Shown one piece after another: positions 16,270 to 24,285 of a stretch of 38,110 nt of DNA; the stretch's first letter is position 1; each line of letters starts with the position of its first letter. Source of the stretch: an uncultured Pseudomonadota bacterium (GTDB taxonomy: Bacteria > Pseudomonadota > Gammaproteobacteria > Burkholderiales > Rhodocyclaceae); assembly GCA_903870055.1 (NCBI GenBank), contig CAIQBG010000041.1, positions 1 through 38,110 of the forward strand. The letters run 5' to 3'. Position numbers and translations under genes: made by a program. The notes under the pieces were generated by a model, which saw only the letters and a program-made list of their open reading frames with translations, ran no database searches and was not told the origin of the DNA.

Positions 16270-17433
16270 TTAGCGGATCGGTGTAATGCTACCGTCCGGT
16301 TTGATGCGCGCAAAAAGCACCTGCTGGTTATTAAGAGCATCATGATTGGATCGGGTGAACGGTGGGGCATAGCGCTTAATGGCGCCGTCGTAAGGGGGCA
16401 ACTTCTCGAGGGCATTGCGTACGGCCGTACCTTGTGTCGACTGGGCCTTGTTGATAGCGCTGGCCACTAGATAGACGGTGTCATAAGCCTGTGCAACACC
16501 AACCGGGCTGCTGATTGCCTCAGGTGATTTGACGCCCTGGGCAGTCATGACCTTAGTGGCAAGCGCTTGGGCTTTAGGGCGCGGGTTGTTTACAAAGCTA
16601 AAGGTCTGGATGACCCGTAAATTTACCTTGTCCAACGATTTGCCGGTGAGTGCTGCGAAATCTCCGCCCGTAATACCCCAATGGGCAACGATGGGAAGTC
16701 GTTCAACCTCAGGTCGTTGGGCGATTTCATTCACAATCAGAGCACCTTCTGTTTCATTAGCAATCATCAGGATCGCTGTTGCACCACTTTCACTGCAGGC
16801 ATTGAGTTGGCGAGCAAAGTCTTTATCGCCCCAGTTGTACCAGTTTACCGATGCCAGCGTGGCATGATGACTTTGTGCTTTATCGCGCAGCACCTTTTCC
16901 CCGGATCGTCCCCAGACGGTATTGGGTACCAATACACAGATCTTATGGTTACTGCTGACTTTAACCGCCTGCGCGAGCAACGCGACTACACCCCATTCGT
17001 CCTTAAGTGAAACACGGAACATATAGCTGTCGTTCTGGATGTTATCGGTGATCTGATTGGCCGAGCCCCAGACACTAATATAAGGAACCTTCATCTGCTG
17101 TGCGTCAGGAATAGATTCCACGATCACGGGACTATGCTTACCACCCAGCACGCTGACTAGATCTTTCTGGGATGCCATCGCCACGTAATTATCCCGGCCG
17201 CGCATGGTCAGCCCCTGGTTGTCCCGTGTGGTTAATTCCAGCTGTCTGCCGTTCAGCACACCGCCCCGGGCATTAATTTCATCAATCGCAATGCGTGCGC
17301 CCAGCTCAATCGCTTTCGCCGAGGTATCTGATTTCTGTCCGTAACTACCATCAAAACCGATATACACAGGTTCACTGGCCTGTGCAGTCACAGTGCTTAG
17401 TGTAAAAAACAGCAGTGCAAGAATTTTATGCAT
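16270..17433 (-). CDS. ABC-type branched-chain amino acid/amide-like binding protein
   Basis: Periplasmic binding protein (387 aa) of the Leu/Ile/Val and amide/urea (type I, Peripla_BP_6) family. A signal peptide ends near AQA-S; the mature start VYIGFDGSYGQKSDTSAKAIELGARIAIDEINARGGVLNGR is typical, as is KVSSNHKICVLVPNTVWGRSGEK. Permease and ATPase genes are absent; instead it is the first gene of an operon with GGDEF-EAL, PhnD-like and GGDEF proteins. It may therefore act as a ligand sensor for c-di-GMP signalling. The ligand cannot be read from the sequence. Confidence 0.88.
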   Translation of the reverse strand: MHKILALLFFTLSTVTAQASEPVYIGFDGSYGQKSDTSAKAIELGARIAIDEINARGGVLNGRQLELTTRDNQGLTMRGRDNYVAMASQKDLVSVLGGKHSPVIVESIPDAQQMKVPYISVWGSANQITDNIQNDSYMFRVSLKDEWGVVALLAQAVKVSSNHKICVLVPNTVWGRSGEKVLRDKAQSHHATLASVNWYNWGDKDFARQLNACSESGATAILMIANETEGALIVNEIAQRPEVERLPIVAHWGITGGDFAALTGKSLDKVNLRVIQTFSFVNNPRPKAQALATKVMTAQGVKSPEAISSPVGVAQAYDTVYLVASAINKAQSTQGTAVRNALEKLPPYDGAIKRYAPPFTRSNHDALNNQQVLFARIKPDGSITPIR

Positions 17434-17497
17434 GATATTGCCGAGCTGGAAGTAATCACAGCCATTATCCCTTGCATCGGCACGAATCGGGCTTTAG

Positions 17498-17526
17498 AAA
17501 AAATAACTGCCCGATTTTCCGGGCAG
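17498..17526 (-). terminator. Terminator-like hairpin in the leader of the binding-protein operon
   Basis: On the minus strand CTGCCCG pairs with CGGGCAG around a 6-nt loop and is followed by TTATTTTTT. It ends 65 nt upstream of the ATG at 17433 and is oriented to stop transcripts heading into that operon. A second hairpin (17531-17554, 7-bp stem GGAACAC/GTGTTCC) precedes it. This looks like an attenuated leader. Reading it as protection against stray leftward transcription from beyond nhaR is also possible. Confidence 0.6.
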
Positions 17527-17698
17527 TAAGGGAACACATCAGGGGTGGTGTTCCGAGGAGGGAGACTCAGGCGCGGTCACTGTTGATGTCTGGGGTTGGG
17601 ATATTGCTTAATGAATTTGCGCCCTTGAAAATCAATATAGGCTTTTCAAATCCAAATAAAAGTCGTATTTTTAGAACAATTATTACGAAAAAACCGAT

Positions 17699-18589
17699 AT
17701 GACTGAACGCCCAATCAATTTAAAGCATCTGTATTACTTCTGGAAAGTTGCCACCCTCGGTGGGGTGGTGCGTGCTGGGGAAGCAATCCATGTGTCGCCT
17801 CAAACCCTGAGCGGCCAGATCAAGATTCTGGAAGACAGGCTTGGCAAGCCATTGTTTAGCAGGCTGGGGCGGAATCTGACGCTCACCGAAGCCGGGCGTA
17901 TGGCATTGGAGTATGCCGAAGAGATTTTCGCTTTAGGCGCCGAAATGGCTCATGAATTGCAAAGTATGACCGAGAGCAAAAGCCGGGATTTTCGGGTTGG
18001 GGTAACCAACACGCTGAACAAAGCGATGGTTTTTCGTCTTTTAAAACCGGTGCTAACGGAGTCAGTAGACTTTAGACTGACGTGTCAGGAAGCGACGCTA
18101 GAGGATTTGTTGTCTGAATTGGTCATGAGACGTCTGGATGTCATCATTTCCGATACGCCTGTGCCACCGGGTAGCCCGGTTCGGGTAACAAGCCGTAAGT
18201 TGTTCGAATCAGGTTTGGTATTTGTCGCGCATCAACAGGTTGCTGCCAAGGCTGCACGGCCATTTCCCAAGTGCCTGGAAGATCTACCGGTGCTGCTGCC
18301 AGGTAAGGATTCGTTGTTGCGTGGGCGTCTGGATGCCTGGTTTGATCGTCAGCGCCTGAAGGTTAAAGCCACGGGCGAGTTTGATGATGCCGCGCTGATG
18401 ACCGCATTTGGGTGGGAGGGCGTTGGCGCTTTCCCTTTGCCTGTGGCGCTCCTGGCCGAGCATCAGGCGCGAGGTGACATCGAATTGCTGGGGTCTGTCG
18501 ATGGGTTGACCCTGCAGTACACAGCCATTACAGTCAGCAGGCATCTTGTTCATGATGCCGTTAGCCTATTGAACAGAGAGTCTGTCTAA
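17699..18589 (+). CDS. nhaR: LysR-family regulator, NhaR type
   Basis: DNA-binding regulator of 296 aa. The N-terminal helix-turn-helix INLKHLYYFWKVATLGGVVRAGEAIHVSPQTLSGQIKILEDRLGKPLFSR-type segment (residues about 6-55) closely matches NhaR, where YYFW and SPQTLSGQI are characteristic. The rest is a LysR effector-binding domain (about 95-290). NhaR in E. coli activates nhaA under sodium or high pH and also pga biofilm genes; no antiporter gene is adjacent here. The gene is divergent from the binding-protein operon across 265 bp. No clear ribosome binding site precedes the ATG. Confidence 0.88.
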   Translation: MTERPINLKHLYYFWKVATLGGVVRAGEAIHVSPQTLSGQIKILEDRLGKPLFSRLGRNLTLTEAGRMALEYAEEIFALGAEMAHELQSMTESKSRDFRVGVTNTLNKAMVFRLLKPVLTESVDFRLTCQEATLEDLLSELVMRRLDVIISDTPVPPGSPVRVTSRKLFESGLVFVAHQQVAAKAARPFPKCLEDLPVLLPGKDSLLRGRLDAWFDRQRLKVKATGEFDDAALMTAFGWEGVGAFPLPVALLAEHQARGDIELLGSVDGLTLQYTAITVSRHLVHDAVSLLNRESV

Positions 18590-18685
18590 AATGCAGATTT
18601 CGCATCTAGTCTTTCCGGTTGCTTAGCTTTTTAGACAAGTTTTCATTATGATTCGGCATCGCATATCTAATCAGGTAACACCGCT

Positions 18686-18853
18686 ATGCCACTCATCATT
18701 GCATCTATTGTCGTACCCATTCTGCTGATTTGGGTCATCTACAAAGTTATCCGTTTGTTCTTCATGACAGCCGAGAGTGTTCACGAAGCTAAAAAAGAAG
18801 ATAAGGAATATGCCGAGTATCTGAAGACGGATGAGGACAAAGCTGCCAAATAA
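18686..18853 (+). CDS. Small single-pass membrane protein (55 aa)
   Basis: A complete 55-codon frame from ATG at 18686 to TAA. The product has one hydrophobic helix (residues about 3-26, LIIASIVVPILLIWVIYKVI) and a highly charged C-terminal tail (EAKKEDKEYAEYLKTDEDKAAK), the layout of small inner-membrane proteins. An AGGTAA sequence lies about 6 nt upstream as a possible ribosome binding site. It follows nhaR by 96 bp on the same strand. I do not recognise a family. Confidence 0.65.
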   Translation: MPLIIASIVVPILLIWVIYKVIRLFFMTAESVHEAKKEDKEYAEYLKTDEDKAAK

Positions 18854-18861
18854 GCGCCGAG

Positions 18862-18883
18862 CCTAAAAAACGGTTGTTTTAGG
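18862..18883. terminator. Weak A/T-rich hairpin between convergent genes
   Basis: CCTAAAA pairs with TTTTAGG around an 8-nt loop, just after the 55-aa gene and overlapping the stop codon of the convergent HD-GYP gene. The T-runs lie within or away from the stem, so it is a weak candidate for a terminator serving both strands. Confidence 0.4.
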
Positions 18884-20108
18884 AACTAATTATTTTTTGC
18901 AAGACATCGCCGTCATCATGTAATGCAAAGGCTGCATCCACTATAGCCTTGTCTAATTGAATACCTGCTTCTGCGCGTATTTCTTTTAGAGCAAGATCCA
19001 AGCCTAAGGCGGGTCTGTAAGGTCGATGTGAAGCCATAGCTTCGAGGGTATCTGCTACGGCCAGAATTTTTGCTTCATCAAGAATTGCTTCAGAGGTTAA
19101 TTTTCTCGGATAGCCACTTCCGTCAAGACGCTCATGGTGCTGATATACCATTTCAGCGATAGGCCAAGGGAAGGGGATATCTTTTAAAATCTGGTAGCCC
19201 GTCTCAACGTGTTCCTGAACCAACTGCATCTCCAGCTTTGTAAGACGAGTGGGTTTCGTAAGAAGATCTGAAGGGACAGCAACTTTGCCGATATCGTGAA
19301 CCATGGCAGCCAAATAGAGACCCTCAATTCTTTCAGGTAGCCAACCTAGCTTTTTGGCAATTTCAGCAGCAATAAGTGCCACATGCTTTTGGTGGCCTGC
19401 GGTATAGGGATCCCGCCATTCCATCGTTTTGGAAACGGCCTCGATCGTGGCGCGCAGCGCATCTGCTAGGCGTTGTTGCGCTTCTTCGCGTGCTGCCACC
19501 TCTTTGTCCAGCCGTTCTTGTTTTTCCAGACTTCTAAGACCGGCCCCGATCTCTTTTGCTAGGCTCTCAAAAAGATGCAGCTCCATTTCACCAAAGGCAT
19601 TGGGAACCGATGCATAGACAAGCATCGCGCCAACGGGAGTCGTAGAGCCATCATAGAATGGACAGGCAACAACGGATTTAAGCCCATAATCAATTGCGCG
19701 CTGTCTCCAGGGTGCAAAGCCAGAATCTATAGTGATGTCTGGAAAAAGACTGGAAATGCCCGTGCGTATACAAGTGCCTGCTGGCCCCTTGCCTAAGGGT
19801 GTATCTGCAGACCAGCTCACATTAAGGCCAGTAGCATATTCCCGTGCAGCGCCTTCGCTAGCGACTATGCGCACTGTTTTAGCTTCATCCTGTTCGGCAA
19901 GGCCTACCCAGGCTAATTCGTAAGGTTTTTGCGACACTATCGATTTACAGACACCGCTGAGTAATGAAGCTTTGTCTTCAGCGCGGGCTAGCTCTGTTGC
20001 TGCTTTGTTATGAGCGAGCAATGCCCAATTGAGTTTTTCAAGTTCTGAACGTCGATCGACATGATCGTTATCATTCGATTCTGCTGGGGGTTTTTCTAAT
20101 AGCGCCAT
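18879..20108 (-). CDS. GAF and HD-GYP domain c-di-GMP phosphodiesterase
   Basis: Cytosolic protein of 409 aa without membrane segments. Residues about 45-195 form a GAF sensor domain, then a short coiled coil (about 195-225) leads to an HD-GYP domain. Metal-binding and signature residues are present: H239 in TAGHQKH, HDIGK at 271-275, and HHERLDGSGYP at 324-334, followed by ILAVADTLEAMASHRPYRPA. HD-GYP enzymes hydrolyse c-di-GMP to pGpG or GMP. The GAF ligand is unknown. The gene is transcribed away from the alanine-rich gene and phaC. Confidence 0.92.
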   Translation of the reverse strand: MALLEKPPAESNDNDHVDRRSELEKLNWALLAHNKAATELARAEDKASLLSGVCKSIVSQKPYELAWVGLAEQDEAKTVRIVASEGAAREYATGLNVSWSADTPLGKGPAGTCIRTGISSLFPDITIDSGFAPWRQRAIDYGLKSVVACPFYDGSTTPVGAMLVYASVPNAFGEMELHLFESLAKEIGAGLRSLEKQERLDKEVAAREEAQQRLADALRATIEAVSKTMEWRDPYTAGHQKHVALIAAEIAKKLGWLPERIEGLYLAAMVHDIGKVAVPSDLLTKPTRLTKLEMQLVQEHVETGYQILKDIPFPWPIAEMVYQHHERLDGSGYPRKLTSEAILDEAKILAVADTLEAMASHRPYRPALGLDLALKEIRAEAGIQLDKAIVDAAFALHDDGDVLQKIISS

Positions 20109-20237
20109 TCAATTACTGTACACCCAATGACAATCAAGTTATGCATAAGCTGCAAAACGCCGATGCTATATCTGATTGGTTCAAACTAGCCTATCATGAT
20201 TACATTAAGTGGTTTTTTAATAGGTGCGAGTGCGGAC

Positions 20238-20729
20238 ATGCAAAACAGACTGGAAGAGATCTACGAGAAACTCATTGCGCATGAAACGGAAATCATGAAC
20301 CTGCGCAAAGGGTACGCAGTTATCAATGAAAGATATACCGCGGCGCTCTCATCTTTAAGAGTGCTGACGATGAGTGCTGCTGAAGCTGCCAAGCGCGCCT
20401 GTGTAGCCGCTGAGAAAGCCTTGCTTTCGGCAGAAAAATGTTCGGATGCCGCCCGTAAAGCTGCTGACAAGTCAGTTATAGATGCCGCAGAGGCCGCTGC
20501 TGAGGCCGCCGTGGCATCAGCAGAAGCGGCGATGGAAGCAGCGGCCGCAGCAGCAGCAGCTTCCGCGGCCGCTGCCGCAGCAGTTGCAGAGCAAGCGGAG
20601 ACTGTTTCATTGCAGGCTTCTGCTGAAGCGGCGACTGCGACTAAACGTGCAACTGATGCAGCGAACCAAGCCGTCAAGATGTCCCTTGCGGCAGCAGAGG
20701 CTGTAAAAGCAGCCAAGCTTAAGATTTAG
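20238..20729 (+). CDS. Alanine-rich coiled-coil protein, possible phasin-like partner of PhaC
   Basis: Product of 163 aa from the ATG at 20238 (MQNRLEEIYEKLIAHE); a longer frame starts at 20196 but has no ribosome binding site and adds 14 residues. An N-terminal amphipathic helix is followed by a long alanine-rich stretch (about residues 45-160) with regularly spaced Glu, Lys and Ser, including runs of 8 and 6 alanines; a long helical rod or coiled coil is expected. The DNA is rich in GCA/GCC repeats. It ends 1 nt before phaC, so the two genes are almost certainly co-translated. Alanine-rich helical phasins bind PHA granules, which makes a granule role plausible, but no phasin signature is recognisable. 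Confidence 0.7.
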   Translation: MQNRLEEIYEKLIAHETEIMNLRKGYAVINERYTAALSSLRVLTMSAAEAAKRACVAAEKALLSAEKCSDAARKAADKSVIDAAEAAAEAAVASAEAAMEAAAAAAAASAAAAAAVAEQAETVSLQASAEAATATKRATDAANQAVKMSLAAAEAVKAAKLKI

Positions 20730-20730
20730 C

Positions 20731-22494
20731 ATGAAAAGTCCTCTGTTGCAGCGTAATGGTTTCTGGCATCACTTGAGTGATGCACGAAAACACCTGGCGC
20801 GTTCAACCGAGGCAATGGTCGACCCGATTGGGGTGGTTATGCCCATCGTCAGATCCTGGCAAGCCTGGATGAACCATCCGGCCGAATTGATGACGGCCGG
20901 TAGTCAGATGTTGTCGGATTGGGCGCAGTTGAATGGTAATGCCTGGGCACGATTAAACGGCGTAGCTAAACCTGCAGAGATTGAACCAGAGTGGTTTGAT
21001 CAACGCTTTGCCAATCCGGCTTGGAAAGTAGAACCGGGTTGGGAAAACCTCATGGAGCAATACCTCTATTGGTCGCGCGCCTATGAAAGACTCGTTGAAG
21101 AAACGCCGGGAATGGATCATGCAGAGCGTCGTAAGGCCGCGTTTTGGTTCAAGAAGTACGCTAATGCCGTAGCGCCAACCAACCAGTTCTGGTTGAATCC
21201 GGAAGCCTTACGCAGAACGGTTGAAACCAATGGTCAGAGTTTGCAGCAGGGCTTTGAATATCTGCAGACAGATCTGCGAGAACATCGTTTACCACTAACG
21301 GAAATGTCAGCTTATGAAGTAGGGAAGGACCTGGCGATTACGCCAGGCGCCGTTGTGTTTCGAAATGAGTTACTGGAAGTGCTGCACTATCAGGCAACGA
21401 CCAAGCGCCAGCGGGCAATGCCTATCGTCATTGTGACCCCGTGGATCAATAAGTTTTACATTGTGGACTTAACGCCACGGCAGAGCATGGTTAAACACCT
21501 GTTAGATGCAGGCTTTGATGTGTATGTCACTAGTTGGAAAAACCCAACGGCAGACATGGGCGGTATTACGATGGACGACTATCTCAGTAAAGGGATTGAG
21601 GTTGCCATTGATACCGCGATCCAGTTGTCCGGCAGCAAACAGGTTCACGCGGTAGGTTATTGCATTGGGGGTGCCGCGCTCAGCATGTGGTTGGCCATTG
21701 AAAACGTACGAGCGAATGCTGAAAAGCGGGAAGTCCGCGTAGCCCATTGGACAACGTTTGCCACGTTGGTTGATTACCATTACCCGGGTCATATAGAAAT
21801 TTTTATCGATCCGGCCAGCGTAGATTATTTGTCGGGCGTAGTGCGGCAGGCAGGCTACCTGGACGGTAAATCTATGTCAGCTGCTTTCCGTTTGCTACGC
21901 TCTAACAGTTTGATTTGGGATGTGGCCGTACGCCGTTATCTTTATGGCGAGGTGACAAAGCCTAACGAAGTGCTGTACTGGAATATGGACAGTACGCGCT
22001 TACCCGCCGAGATGTACATCTGGTATCTAACATCGCTCTATTTGAAGAACCGGTTGATTGTGCCCAATGCCTTATCGCTGTGTGGCACACCGATCGACCT
22101 GGGAAAAATTACGCAGCCACTCTATACCGTAGCAGCCGAGGATGATCACATTGCACCCTGGCGTTCTGTGGCACATATCAGCCGTTTAGTGCCAGCACCT
22201 AAACGTGGTGTCCTCAGCAGCTCGGGACACATTATGGGGATTATTAATCCACCTCGACCAGATTCGCGTCGTAGTTATAGGGTAGGGGATGTTGAGACTA
22301 CAGATACCCTGGAAACCTGGGAGTCGCACTCAACCGAATGCAGTGGCTCGTGGTGGCCGGATTGGTTTGCCTGGTTGCATGAGCGGACCGGTAAGTGGGT
22401 TGCGGCCCGGCCAGTAAGCAGCACTCAGTTTCAGGCACTGTCACCAGCTCCCGGCACCTACGTCCGGGAGATCTCAGAGCATTCAGCGGCCTGA
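20731..22494 (+). CDS. phaC: Class I poly(3-hydroxyalkanoate) synthase
   Basis: PHA synthase (587 aa) that polymerises (R)-3-hydroxyacyl-CoA at the surface of storage granules. Length and N-terminal region (HPAELMTAGSQMLSDW) fit class I enzymes. The alpha/beta-hydrolase core has the lipase-like box GYCIGG with the nucleophile C311, the Asp of EDDHIAPW (D472) and the His of SSGHIMGIINPP (H500); spacing equals that of the Ralstonia eutropha enzyme. No phaA or phaB lies in the window. It is coupled to the upstream alanine-rich gene, and its stop is 2 bp from the stop of the convergent pit gene. Confidence 0.95.
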   Translation: MKSPLLQRNGFWHHLSDARKHLARSTEAMVDPIGVVMPIVRSWQAWMNHPAELMTAGSQMLSDWAQLNGNAWARLNGVAKPAEIEPEWFDQRFANPAWKVEPGWENLMEQYLYWSRAYERLVEETPGMDHAERRKAAFWFKKYANAVAPTNQFWLNPEALRRTVETNGQSLQQGFEYLQTDLREHRLPLTEMSAYEVGKDLAITPGAVVFRNELLEVLHYQATTKRQRAMPIVIVTPWINKFYIVDLTPRQSMVKHLLDAGFDVYVTSWKNPTADMGGITMDDYLSKGIEVAIDTAIQLSGSKQVHAVGYCIGGAALSMWLAIENVRANAEKREVRVAHWTTFATLVDYHYPGHIEIFIDPASVDYLSGVVRQAGYLDGKSMSAAFRLLRSNSLIWDVAVRRYLYGEVTKPNEVLYWNMDSTRLPAEMYIWYLTSLYLKNRLIVPNALSLCGTPIDLGKITQPLYTVAAEDDHIAPWRSVAHISRLVPAPKRGVLSSSGHIMGIINPPRPDSRRSYRVGDVETTDTLETWESHSTECSGSWWPDWFAWLHERTGKWVAARPVSSTQFQALSPAPGTYVREISEHSAA

Positions 22495-22496
22495 GA

Positions 22497-23504
22497 TTAT
22501 AGGAACTGTTTACCTACCCACCAGGCGGCTGCAGCAATGATGGCACTACAAGGGATGGTAAGGATCCAGGCCCAGACAATGCCGCCGGCCACGCCCCAGC
22601 GTACCCGCCGTGTACCACGTACCGAACCTACCCCAGCAATCGCACCCGTAATGGTGTGAGTCGTTGATACGGGAACGCCCAGCGCGGTCGCAAAAAAGAG
22701 TGTCATAGCGCCAGCACTATTGGCACAGAAACCACGTGCCTGATTAAGCTTGGTGATGCGGTTACCCATGGTTTTAACAATGCGCCAGCCACCGAACATG
22801 GTGCCTAGGCCCATCGCCGTGTAGCAGGAAAGAATCACCCAGCCGGGTACGTGACCACTGGATTCTGAAAGACCGGCAGCGATCAGCAACATCCAGATAA
22901 TGCCGATGGTTTTTTGTGCGTCATTACCGCCATGGCCAAGGCTGTATGCAGCCGCTGACAGAAGCTGTAGGCGCCGGAAATGTTTATCAACTTTGCTCGG
23001 CGACATATTGCGGCAGAGCCACGACACAATCAGCATCATGAAGCTGCCCAGCATAAAACCGAGGAATGGCGCGATAAAGATAAAGGCGATGATCTTCAAT
23101 ACGCCTGATGCCACTAGGCCGCTAAAACCCGCCTTTGCAACTGCTGCACCGACCAGGCCGCCCACCAGGGCATGAGAGGAAGAGGATGGGATCCCGTAGT
23201 ACCAGGTCACCACGTTCCAGACGATGGCGCCAATGAGCGCACCGAAAATAATGAAGTGATCCACAATCGCCGGATCAATTGTGCCTTTGCCAATGGTGCC
23301 GGCGACTTTGAGTTCAAACAGAAAGTAAGCCAGAAAATTAAAACCGGCCGCCCACAGTACTGCGTGATGCGGCTTCAGAACCCGTGTTGAGACGATTGTG
23401 GCAATTGAGTTGGCCGCATCGTGAAAACCGTTCATGAAATCGAACAGCAATGCCACGGTAACGAGGGTGATGATCACCCCCATGCTGATTTGTAGGTTAT
23501 CCAT
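22497..23504 (-). CDS. pit: Inorganic phosphate transporter, PiT family
   Basis: Low-affinity phosphate permease (335 aa), integral to the inner membrane with about ten helices. PiT signatures are present: MNGFHDAANSIATIVSTRVL near the N-terminus, SSSHALVGGLVGAAV, GHGGNDAQKTIGIIW and, near the C-terminus, GVPVSTTHTITGAIAGVGSVRG. It is encoded 8 bp downstream of a DUF47 protein gene, the common pairing for this subtype. Confidence 0.95.
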   Translation of the reverse strand: MDNLQISMGVIITLVTVALLFDFMNGFHDAANSIATIVSTRVLKPHHAVLWAAGFNFLAYFLFELKVAGTIGKGTIDPAIVDHFIIFGALIGAIVWNVVTWYYGIPSSSSHALVGGLVGAAVAKAGFSGLVASGVLKIIAFIFIAPFLGFMLGSFMMLIVSWLCRNMSPSKVDKHFRRLQLLSAAAYSLGHGGNDAQKTIGIIWMLLIAAGLSESSGHVPGWVILSCYTAMGLGTMFGGWRIVKTMGNRITKLNQARGFCANSAGAMTLFFATALGVPVSTTHTITGAIAGVGSVRGTRRVRWGVAGGIVWAWILTIPCSAIIAAAAWWVGKQFL

Positions 23505-23512
23505 GTCCGAAA

Positions 23513-24151
23513 TCAGGAGTTTTCGAGGACGATGGCCTCAACCGTACCTGCGACATCTTTGCAGCGGTCTGATACCGACTCCAGCAGTTCGTAGATTTCT
23601 TTCAGCTTAATCACTTGGCGTACATCGGGTTCTTCGCGGAATACCTTGGACATCAGTTCACGCAGCATACGGTCTGCATCAGACTCCAGATCATCGATTT
23701 CATGGCAGATGGTTAGGATGTGTGGGCCGTTCTGCATGTTGTCGAGAAGTTTCACAACGGCAGTGATGTGGTCGCAACAGCGGCGGGTAACTTCGGCGAG
23801 TGCAACTGCTTCCTGCGGCACTTGCTGGATATCATAGAGCGATACCGATTCGGCAACGTCCTGGATAATATCTAGAATGTCATCCATACCGCCGATCAGC
23901 TCATGAATTTCGTCCCGATCGAAAGGGGTAATAAAGGATTTGTGCAGCTGCGCTAGGGTTTCGTGCGTAATTTTGTCGGCTGCACGCTCAACCACATCGA
24001 TTTCGTCGGCTAGGCGGACGACATGATCTGCATTGGTGGCCAAGGCGCCAATCAGTTGTGTGAGCAGCTCACCACCCTTGCTAATCAGTGCAGCGTGGGC
24101 GTTGAAATGGTCAAAATACTTGCCCTCTTTGGGCATTAGCTTGCCGAACAT
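23513..24151 (-). CDS. DUF47 PhoU-like protein, Pit accessory factor
   Basis: All-helical cytoplasmic protein of 212 aa in the DUF47 (TIGR00153) family, structurally related to PhoU. The start FGKLMPKEGKYFDHFNAHA and the acidic metal-binding-type motifs (DEIDVVERAADKITHETL, CHEIDDLESDADRMLREL) are characteristic. Family members sit with Pit permeases and modulate phosphate uptake. It is the first gene of the two-gene unit, with only 8 bp to pit. Confidence 0.93.
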   Translation of the reverse strand: MFGKLMPKEGKYFDHFNAHAALISKGGELLTQLIGALATNADHVVRLADEIDVVERAADKITHETLAQLHKSFITPFDRDEIHELIGGMDDILDIIQDVAESVSLYDIQQVPQEAVALAEVTRRCCDHITAVVKLLDNMQNGPHILTICHEIDDLESDADRMLRELMSKVFREEPDVRQVIKLKEIYELLESVSDRCKDVAGTVEAIVLENS

Positions 24152-24258
24152 GGGAGTCCTATGCGTTTCATCAAATCGAATCGATATTGTAACGGTATGG
24201 TCACAAATTGGCTTCAGTAAAGACGATATTCACCAGACGGACATAAATCAGATTCTGG

Positions 24259-24280
24259 GTTATCCTTGCCAAAGGATAAC
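24259..24280 (+). promoter_or_regulatory. Hairpin covering a ribosome binding site
   Basis: GTTATCCTT (24259-24267) pairs perfectly with AAGGATAAC (24272-24280) around a 4-nt loop. The 3' arm contains the AAGGA Shine-Dalgarno sequence of the gene starting with TTG at 24286. In mRNA this would hide the ribosome binding site and lower translation of the lipoprotein. Confidence 0.65.
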
Positions 24281-24285
24281 GAACA

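Noticed and set aside
17539-17580. A possible leader peptide on the minus strand (GTG start, 13 residues ending His-His-Pro)
   Set aside because: There is no ribosome binding site, only two His codons, and no link between histidine and the downstream binding-protein operon. It is kept only as a side note to the hairpins.
20261-20716. A 151-aa alanine-rich open frame on the minus strand, opposite the alanine-rich gene
   Set aside because: GCN/NGC repeats keep several frames open on both strands. The plus-strand frame has the coupled position before phaC and a sensible N-terminus; the minus frame has neither.
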